A stretch of DNA of 33,130 nucleotides. Origin: Polyangiaceae bacterium. Lineage in GTDB: Bacteria > Myxococcota_A > Polyangia > Polyangiales > Polyangiaceae. Below the pieces are notes generated by a model. That model saw only the letters and a program-made list of their open reading frames with translations, did no database searches and had not been told where the DNA came from. The stretch's first letter is position 1. Each line of letters opens with the position of its first letter. Positions 27,485 through 32,582 of this stretch are shown in pieces. A program made the translations under genes and the position numbers. Where the stretch lies: positions 1 through 33,130 of the forward strand of contig JAICTZ010000059.1 in NCBI GenBank assembly GCA_025936115.1, read 5' to 3'.

Positions 27485-27976
27485 ATGACGAGAACGGAGC
27501 AGAAGACGTCGTCGGCGATGCAGTCGCAGACCGGATCCGTGGAAATGCAGGTGACCCGCGGGAACACCGGCCGGAGTTCCGTGGTCGACGGCGATTTTCA
27601 TTCGGTGCACGGGCTGACGACGGCGTCCGCCAGCGACCTTCACATGTCGCCGCTCGCATCCCGTATCTTGTCCGAAGTCACGGGCGCGCTCCCACGCTTC
27701 GAATCTTTTGGGAGCGTCTTTTACCGCGGGCGTCCAATTGATGATGTTGCCGGCGGGTGGGAGGAGATGGGGCCGCCAGGTCCCTCGACCAGCCTCGGCG
27801 CCGGTCGCTATAACCGAGTCGGGGTGGCCGTGCTCTACCTGTTGTCAAGTGACGAGGGTGTTCGTCGCGAGCGTTCGGGCACAAGGCTCTGCATCCAGCA
27901 ATACGTAGTCGACGGAGTGCGCGTGGCCGATCTCACGAGCAACGGCTCCTCGCGTTCGCTCGGCCGGCGCAGCTGA
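27485..27976 (+). pseudogene. RES-domain protein, C-terminally truncated
   Basis: The 163-residue frame holds the first half of a RES (NAD-phosphorylase toxin-like) domain: VFYRGRPIDDVAGGWEEMGP, then AGRYNRVGVAVLYLLSSDEG and CIQQYVVDGVRVADLTS. The early Arg, the GRYN motif, the following Tyr and a Glu downstream are RES landmarks. After ADLTS the frame reads SNGSSRSLGRRS and stops inside the half attC site, so about half of the domain is gone. The N-terminal 75 residues are unrecognised. Since the second half carries part of the active site, it is probably non-functional. No antitoxin gene precedes it in this cassette. Confidence 0.62.
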
Positions 27977-27993
27977 AACCTGGTACGTTAGGC
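27951..27993 (+). repeat. attC-like site 3, right half only
   Basis: The loop and right arm match attC 2 (CGCTCGGCCGGCGCAGCTGA, then AACCTGGTAC) and end in GTTAGGC (R', 27987-27993). The left arm and R'' expected at about 27920-27950 are absent; the sequence there is coding for the truncated RES protein and does not pair with the right arm. The junction is near 27950. Confidence 0.62.
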
Positions 27994-28036
27994 GGACGTT
28001 GAACGGGGTGCCGTTTGGCGGTAGCCTGGACGCCAG

Positions 28037-28474
28037 ATGGCAGAGCCGGCTGAGGGTCAAGTGACCGATCTCCTTGGGGGAAGGAAGGTTCTGGGGCGCA
28101 TCTTGGAGACCGGCGACTTGCTTCGCGCGGTTCGGGATGGATTGCCGTACGCTTCGCTAGAGGCACTGACCCGTAGCCTAGGGCTTGAGCTCAGTACCGT
28201 GGGAGCCGTCGTGGGGATCCCTGGCCGCACGCTCGCCCGACGCAAACACGAGCAGCACCTCTCGCCAGTCGAGTCCGATCGGCTCTACCGGCTGGCCTAC
28301 GTCACCCATGTCGCCTCGGCAGTCCTCGGTGGTGTCGAGGCAGCGCGCCGCTGGCTTGGCCGCTCTAACCGGTCGCTGGGCGGAGCCGAACCGATGAGCT
28401 TGCTAGACACGGATATCGGCTGCCGACAGGTCGAAGAGGCGCTCGTTCGGCTCAACTACGGCCTGTACGCATAG
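28037..28474 (+). CDS. Xre/ParS/MbcA-like antitoxin (DUF2384)
   Basis: A 145-residue protein. It has a helical N-terminal HTH-like part (LRAVRDGLPYASLEALTRSL, then ELSTVGAVVGIPGRTLARRK) and a C-terminal antitoxin/toxin-binding domain (LYRLAYVTHVASAVLGG, then EAARRWLGRSNRSLGG, AEPMSLLDT, and VEEALVRLNYGLYA). The AARRWL segment, the PMSLLDTDIG segment and the end LxRLxYGLYA are hallmarks of DUF2384 antitoxins that neutralise RES toxins. Its stop TAG shares one base with the GTG of the toxin gene. TAGCCT (28022-28027) 9 nt before the start could be a -10. It should repress its own promoter, as known members do. Confidence 0.9.
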   Translation: MAEPAEGQVTDLLGGRKVLGRILETGDLLRAVRDGLPYASLEALTRSLGLELSTVGAVVGIPGRTLARRKHEQHLSPVESDRLYRLAYVTHVASAVLGGVEAARRWLGRSNRSLGGAEPMSLLDTDIGCRQVEEALVRLNYGLYA

Positions 28475-28938
28475 TGAGGATCTATCGGCTCTGTCGTCGG
28501 CCGTTCTCCCGCAGCCCCCTCGATGGTCGGGGCGGGCTCTTCGCTTCCGGTCGGTGGCACACGCCGCGTCGGCTGGTCTGCTACGCCTCCGACTCCTTGG
28601 CACTAGCGAGCCTCGAGATCCTCGTGCACTGCGAACCTGACCTTGTTCCAAGCGACTTGGTGGCGGTCGAGGTCAGCGTGCCCAGAGGAGTTAAGGTGGA
28701 GGAGCTCGGCGCTGGCGCGCTGCCGCGGTCTTGGCGGCGGTACCCGGCCCCTGCCTTGCTTCAGCGCTTAGGAAACGCGTGGCTTGATGGAAGCTCCGCG
28801 TGCGTCTTGCGCGTCCCGTCAGCGCTCGTTCCTTCGGAGAACAATTTCCTAATTAACCCCGCGCATCCGGACATCCGCAAGCTACAAATCCTTCGCAAAG
28901 CGCCGTTTCAGTTCGATCCGCGATCTGCGGATCGGTAG
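28474..28938 (+). CDS. RES-domain toxin (NAD-depleting, MbcT/ParT-like)
   Basis: A 154-residue complete RES domain, starting with GTG: MRIYRLCRRPFSRSPLDGRG, then GLFASGRWHTPRRLVCYASD and SLALASLEILVH. Conserved positions are Arg5, Gly26-Arg27-Trp28, Tyr37 and Glu48. Later SACVLRVPSALVPSENNFLINPAHPD-type segments complete the family pattern. Characterised RES toxins degrade or transfer ADP-ribose from NAD+ and arrest growth. It overlaps its antitoxin gene by one base and ends 9 bp before attC 4. Both genes look intact, making this the one complete toxin-antitoxin cassette here. Confidence 0.9.
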   Translation: MRIYRLCRRPFSRSPLDGRGGLFASGRWHTPRRLVCYASDSLALASLEILVHCEPDLVPSDLVAVEVSVPRGVKVEELGAGALPRSWRRYPAPALLQRLGNAWLDGSSACVLRVPSALVPSENNFLINPAHPDIRKLQILRKAPFQFDPRSADR

Positions 28939-28947
28939 ACGTGTGCC

Positions 28948-29021
28948 GCCTAACTCCGGGCTGAAGCAGACGCGGCTCTGGCTACGCTCGACCCGCGCAG
29001 CTTAGCCCTGGTACGTTGGGC
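28948..29021 (+). repeat. attC-like recombination site 4
   Basis: A 74-bp site and the cleanest of the set: GCCTAAC (R'', 28948-28954) and GTTGGGC (R', 29015-29021). Inner arms pair as GGGCT-G-AAGC then CGCGG on the left with CGCGCAGCTTAGCCC on the right, leaving an extrahelical G and a short unpaired spacer. It is nearly identical to attC 1 outside the loop and the 5-nt insertion, and shares GGTACGTT with attC 2 and 3. Confidence 0.85.
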
Positions 29022-29043
29022 AGACGGGAGGCCGAGTGCAGGG

Positions 29044-29078
29044 GCTGACGAGCTAGCGTCAGCGACACCTGCTAGAAT
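29044..29078 (+). promoter_or_regulatory. Cassette promoter: palindrome plus extended -10
   Basis: Arms GCTGACG and CGTCAGC (29044-29063) flank a 6-nt loop and sit where a -35 would be. TGCTAGAAT (29070-29078) is an extended -10 (TG-N-TAGAAT). It ends 6 nt before the ATG at 29085, so the transcript would start at or next to the start codon. The same TGCTAGAATT occurs before the thaumatin-like gene. Confidence 0.5.
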
Positions 29079-29084
29079 TGAGGT

Positions 29085-29756
29085 ATGTGGGCTTGGCTGA
29101 TCGTGTGCGTCGCGTTCGTCACGGCGGTGAGCGCTTGTGGAGCGAGCACGCAGACCAACGGAGCTGCGAGCGGCGGCGTTAGCGGGGTGAATGGCGGCGC
29201 CGGAGACATGAGTCGCGGCGTCGGCGGCGACGCGGCGGGCAACGCAGGCAAGGCGACGACCGATGACGGTGGTGCGACGAGCACCGGCGGCGCGCTGGCG
29301 AGAAGCGGAGGACCTGGTGCGTCGGGCGCGCCTGCAAACGCGGGTGGGAGCGGGTTTGCTGGCGACGCTCGCTCCGGTGGCGGATCCATGGACGCGAGCG
29401 CCGGCGACGGGCCTGCGAGTGGAGAGGCCGGCATGTCGATGTCTGGCAGCACCGGCGTCGCGGGCGCAACCCCAGATCCCGCCTGTCCTGAGACGCCCCC
29501 GATCTGGAACGGCGCGAACGTTTGCAGCGCGGGAACCGGGTGTCCGATCGTGTACCAGCCGCCCGGCGTCCTCATGGCATGCGACTGCATCGACGGTAAG
29601 TATTCGAACTGCCGCTTCGACACGTGCCCCGCATTGATGATGTACGCGGCGCCGGGCTGCCCGACCTTCGCCACCCTCCCCGACGGCTGCACCTGCGACA
29701 TTGTGCCGCCCCCGATGGGCCAGTTCATCGGCGGCTGTACATGCCGACAGTCGTAA
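29085..29756 (+). CDS. Gly-rich lipoprotein with C-terminal Cys-rich domain
   Basis: A 223-residue protein with a lipoprotein-type signal (AVSAC, Cys18) and a Gly/Ala/Ser-rich spacer (about 22-130). The C-terminal domain (about 133-223) has some ten cysteines: DPACPETPPIW, CSAGTGCPIVYQPPG, ACDCIDGKYSNCRFDTCP, CPTFATLPDGCTCD and a final GGCTCRQS. It resembles short exported myxobacterial proteins of unknown function, not typical small cytoplasmic cassette genes. It lies between attC 4 and attC 5, so by position it is cassette content. The ATG follows GAGGT directly, and a strong -10 lies 6 nt upstream. Confidence 0.82.
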   Translation: MWAWLIVCVAFVTAVSACGASTQTNGAASGGVSGVNGGAGDMSRGVGGDAAGNAGKATTDDGGATSTGGALARSGGPGASGAPANAGGSGFAGDARSGGGSMDASAGDGPASGEAGMSMSGSTGVAGATPDPACPETPPIWNGANVCSAGTGCPIVYQPPGVLMACDCIDGKYSNCRFDTCPALMMYAAPGCPTFATLPDGCTCDIVPPPMGQFIGGCTCRQS

Positions 29757-30043
29757 CGAGAGCCGGTGTCGAGGTCAATTTTGATCTCGGCTCCCACTGG
29801 CGCCACTACTCCCACTGGCGCCACTACTCGGGCGGCATGTCGGTCGAAGGAATCAACGGGCGTTGCTCTGCACCCCTCCCTGCGCACCCTCACCAGCCAT
29901 ACCAGTCATCCGATGTTGGAAGCGACGAAGCCTGGCGGCAAGTGGTGGAGAACGTCGCCGTACTCGTGGACCATCTCGAGCGAGTATTCGTCCCTGAGCT
30001 CGATGATTTACTGGGGCGCGTCCCATCCTGGTACGAGTGGTAA
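29757..30043 (+). pseudogene. Possible remnant of a cassette gene before attC 5
   Basis: A frame open through this stretch encodes VEVNFDLGSHWRHYSHWRHY, then a helical, protein-like end (SDEAWRQVVENVAVLVDHLE, then RVFVPELDDLLGRVPSWYEW) and stops at 30043, about 30 bp before attC 5. The only good in-frame ATG is internal (29837, 68 residues), so the 5' end may have been lost when the lipoprotein gene arrived. I do not recognise the family. Confidence 0.35.
29791..29826 (+). repeat. Tandem duplication of 18 bp
   Basis: Two exact copies of CTCCCACTGGCGCCACTA in a row, in frame with the remnant open frame, where they duplicate HWRHYS. Confidence 0.85.
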
Positions 30044-30072
30044 TGGCCTGAATGCGGCTGGCCGGCGCCGGT

Positions 30073-30202
30073 TTCCTACGGCTTGCAGCTGACGCCGGTT
30101 TCGCGTTCGCTCGGCCGCGAGGACCCAAGGCCACTGCTATCGTCGTCGTGGCGAGTGATTCAGTGATTCGGACTCGCCGCAGCTGAAACCGGGACGTTGG
30201 GC
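30073..30202 (+). repeat. attC-like site 5, long and divergent
   Basis: It ends GTTGGGC (R', 30196-30202). The right arm CAGCTGAAACCG (30180-30191) pairs with CGGCTT-G-CAGCTG (30079-30091), leaving an extrahelical G and an A, as expected of attC. The R'' candidate TTCCTAC is poor. Compared with attC 2 it carries about 60 extra bases in the variable loop, including a hairpin with arms GGCGAGT (30150-30156) and ACTCGCC (30172-30178). Confidence 0.58.
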
Positions 30203-30226
30203 GGACTGCGCCTTCGACGCATGCCG

Positions 30227-30235
30227 TGCTAGAAT
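30227..30235 (+). promoter_or_regulatory. Extended -10 before thaumatin-like gene
   Basis: TGCTAGAAT fits TG-N-TAGAAT. It ends 7 nt before the TTG at 30243, and 25 nt after attC 5. No clear -35 is seen, which extended -10 promoters often lack. Confidence 0.5.
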
Positions 30236-30242
30236 TCGAGCT

Positions 30243-31190
30243 TTGTCGCGGCTATTTCGCAGCGTGAGCTCGCATGGTGGATCAGCAGGGGTGACCTGGA
30301 CGGCGGCCGCGCGCGGCGGAGTGATCGCCGCGCTGGTCGCCACGTCGTTCGTCGGGTGCGGGTCGAGCGACGGTGGCAGACGTGGGGCGTCGAATGACGG
30401 TGCCGGGCGCGCCGGCAGCGCGGGCGCAGGTGCGGGACGCGGCGGCTCGGCGGGTGAAGCCGCCGGACATGGCGGCACCACGACTGACGGCGCCGGACGT
30501 GGCGGCACCTCGAGCAACGACGTGGGACGTGGTGGCACGTCGAGCGGCGCAGCCGGCAACGACGCAGGCGCACCCGGCGCAGCCGGCGCGCCCGACACGG
30601 GCAGCAGCCTCGACTGCGCTCACGACGGCGACGGCAAGACGACGCTCGTCTTCGTCAACGGTTGCACCTCGCGCGTCAACTACGCGGGCAGTGACATTGA
30701 CGGGGGCGAACTAGCGCCCGGTGAAGTGCGCTGCGTCGACGTCAGTACCGCAACGGATGCGCTCTCCGCAAAGCGTTATTGGGGCTACGCGGGGAGCGAC
30801 CCGGGCGCGGGGCACTATTCGCTCGCGGAGTTCACGTTCAATACGGATTTTCACGATTTCGACTGGTACGACATCAGTTTCGTCGACGCGTTCAATCTGC
30901 CGATGGCGATCACGCCGCTCGCGCGGCCGGACTGTGACGCGCTCGCTTGCCCGGCGGATTTTCTCGCTGGGTGTCCGGACGTGGGGAAGCTCGAGCAGGG
31001 CGGCATGCTGGTGGCTTGCGTGAGCCCGGAGCGCGACAACGGTGACAGCACCGTCGCGCAGTACTTCGAGCAATGTGACGACGCGTACGCCTGGTCCGCC
31101 GACGATCAACACGGGACCGATCCGAGCCCGACGCATGCCTGCGCGGGGGAAGATTTCGCGGTCACGTTTTGTCCGCCGGAGGCGCCGTGA
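30243..31190 (+). CDS. Thaumatin-like protein, exported lipoprotein
   Basis: A 315-residue protein with an N-terminal lipoprotein-type signal (TSFVGC, Cys39) and a Gly/Ala spacer (about 42-118). A thaumatin-like domain covers about 122-315: TTLVFVNGCTSRVNYAGSD, then RYWGYAGSDPG, SLAEFTFNTDFHDFDWYDIS, FVDAFNLPMAITPL, several CxxxxCP pairs, YFEQCDDAYAWSADD and a final CAGEDFAVTFCP. The DWYDIS-x-VD-x-FNLPM block and the DD-near-C-terminus with FxVTFCP are thaumatin-family landmarks. Plant and fungal members bind or cut beta-1,3-glucan and can be antifungal. The start is uncertain: TTG 30243 fits the -10, but GTG at 30264 or 30291 would give shorter signals. It overlaps the next gene by 4 nt (GTGA). 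Confidence 0.85.
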   Translation: MSRLFRSVSSHGGSAGVTWTAAARGGVIAALVATSFVGCGSSDGGRRGASNDGAGRAGSAGAGAGRGGSAGEAAGHGGTTTDGAGRGGTSSNDVGRGGTSSGAAGNDAGAPGAAGAPDTGSSLDCAHDGDGKTTLVFVNGCTSRVNYAGSDIDGGELAPGEVRCVDVSTATDALSAKRYWGYAGSDPGAGHYSLAEFTFNTDFHDFDWYDISFVDAFNLPMAITPLARPDCDALACPADFLAGCPDVGKLEQGGMLVACVSPERDNGDSTVAQYFEQCDDAYAWSADDQHGTDPSPTHACAGEDFAVTFCPPEAP

Positions 31191-32581
31191 GCGGGCGCGT
31201 TGGTCTCGGACACATCGTGACGGCGACGCTCGCCGTCGCAGCATCGCTGGGCGCGTGCTCGCACGCTGACGAAGCGAGCGGCGGAGCTGAGTTCACGAAC
31301 GGTGGCGGCGCGTCCACGACGGGCGGCGCGTCCACGACGGGCGGCGCGTCCACGACGGGCGGCGCGTCCACGACGGGCGGCACCCACGCGGGTGAAACCG
31401 CCGCTGCGGGCGCGAGCACCGAACCGGGCGGAGCGGGCGGCGAGGGCGCGGGGGATTCGCTCGGCGCGTATCCGTTCACGCCGTCGACCGTCACGCGCGG
31501 CGGCACCATGACGTTCACGAACGTGGGAGCGGCAGGGTGGTGGCCGCGGCGCATCGATCGGCCCGCGGGCGACCCGGGCTGCGACTACAAGGACGGCACT
31601 GACACGTGGGGCGGCCATTGCTGCATGACGGAGCACGCGACCGACGCAGTCGAGCTCTCGCCGTTCGACTCGGAGATGACGCTCATCTTGAAGGCCATCG
31701 ACGTGAAGCAGCTCGCCGTCTATCAACCGGCGAGCGCGACGGCCGGTGCGGCTTGGCGGCGGGTGACCGCGTGGGACGCCCGCACGCGCACGGCGGATAA
31801 CCTCTGGTTCACGCAGCAAGGCAACGGCAGCACCACGTTTCCAGGCGACCTCACGCAAAACGACTGTGTCGGCTATTTGACGCAGGCTCCGGCGTTCGCG
31901 TGTGGCGACGGTCGCGACTACTACTGTCCGAACGACCCGGGTGTCTTGCATCAGGGCTTTTCCGGCTCGAAGCTCGTGGTGCTGCTCGGGTCGATGACGT
32001 TCGACGACGCGCGCGTGAAGGCATGCAGCGGCAGCGGGACGCCGAGCCCGGCGCCGTGGGTCGCGTTCGTCGCCTCCGAGCTCACGCGCGATGGCGGGCG
32101 CAAGTACAACGGCCTCTGCAATTGCTATTCGCGAACCGGCACCGTCGGCGACGGCTGCGGCGAGATCAACGTGTTCGAGGTCGTGATGGACAACAACGAC
32201 TATTCGAATCGCGAATTTGCGAGCACGGGCGTGCGCTCGTTTCAGGACGGCCACGTCGGCGGCGCCGTGTGCCAGGCAAGCTGCGACCGCAACGCCTTCC
32301 CCGACGACGTCGATGTCGTCGATGCCTGCGCGAAAACGGCCTACGGCTCCGGCCCCGAGCTCGTCTTCGGCGGCGACACCGACGGCTGCCCCGTCTGGCG
32401 ACGCCCCGACGGCGACCGCTACTTCTTCATCCTGCTCGACCAGAGCGCGCGCAGCATCCAAGTCGGCATGATCCACCCCGCGAACATCCCGAGCGCCGCT
32501 GCGCCACTCTTGCCGGCATTCCCGTCCGGGCTCTCACGCGCGACGATCGACGCGATGATTGCGCTGCGGTTGCCGAACTAG
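31187..32581 (+). CDS. TOS1/YJL171C-like (DUF2401) lipoprotein
   Basis: A 464-residue protein with lipobox SLGAC and a Gly/Thr/Ser spacer with four identical hexapeptide-type repeats, followed by a large domain (about 90-455). Recognisable fungal-type blocks are the glycine/sugar-wall-like opening TRGGTMTFTNVGAAGWWPRR, then WDARTRTADNLWFTQQGNGS, CPNDPGVLHQGFSGSKLVVL, APWVAFVASEL, CNCYSRTG and GDGCGEINVFEVV. The NCxCxS-xx-CGEI/F-D/N-FEV signature is typical of the DUF2401 region of yeast cell-wall proteins TOS1 and YJL171C, thought to act on or bind beta-glucan. The GTG at 31187 overlaps the thaumatin-like stop, with GGAGG 4 nt before it. Paired expression suggests a joint role at glucan-containing walls; activity is inferred. 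Confidence 0.75.
   Translation: MSGRVGLGHIVTATLAVAASLGACSHADEASGGAEFTNGGGASTTGGASTTGGASTTGGASTTGGTHAGETAAAGASTEPGGAGGEGAGDSLGAYPFTPSTVTRGGTMTFTNVGAAGWWPRRIDRPAGDPGCDYKDGTDTWGGHCCMTEHATDAVELSPFDSEMTLILKAIDVKQLAVYQPASATAGAAWRRVTAWDARTRTADNLWFTQQGNGSTTFPGDLTQNDCVGYLTQAPAFACGDGRDYYCPNDPGVLHQGFSGSKLVVLLGSMTFDDARVKACSGSGTPSPAPWVAFVASELTRDGGRKYNGLCNCYSRTGTVGDGCGEINVFEVVMDNNDYSNREFASTGVRSFQDGHVGGAVCQASCDRNAFPDDVDVVDACAKTAYGSGPELVFGGDTDGCPVWRRPDGDRYFFILLDQSARSIQVGMIHPANIPSAAAPLLPAFPSGLSRATIDAMIALRLPN
31304..31375 (+). repeat. Four perfect tandem 18-bp units in the spacer of the TOS1-like gene
   Basis: Four exact copies of GGCGGCGCGTCCACGACG, encoding Gly-Gly-Ala-Ser-Thr-Thr repeats after the lipid anchor. 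Perfect identity at the DNA level points to recent expansion or slippage. Confidence 0.9.
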
Positions 32582-32582
32582 C

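Noticed and set aside
26463..30202. The related repeats of about 75 bp as a CRISPR array or REP-type repeats
   Set aside because: Spacing is irregular (roughly 0.5-1.2 kb) with genes between, the internal sequence varies while ends and pairing are kept, and gene ends abut the repeats. This fits attC, not CRISPR or REP.
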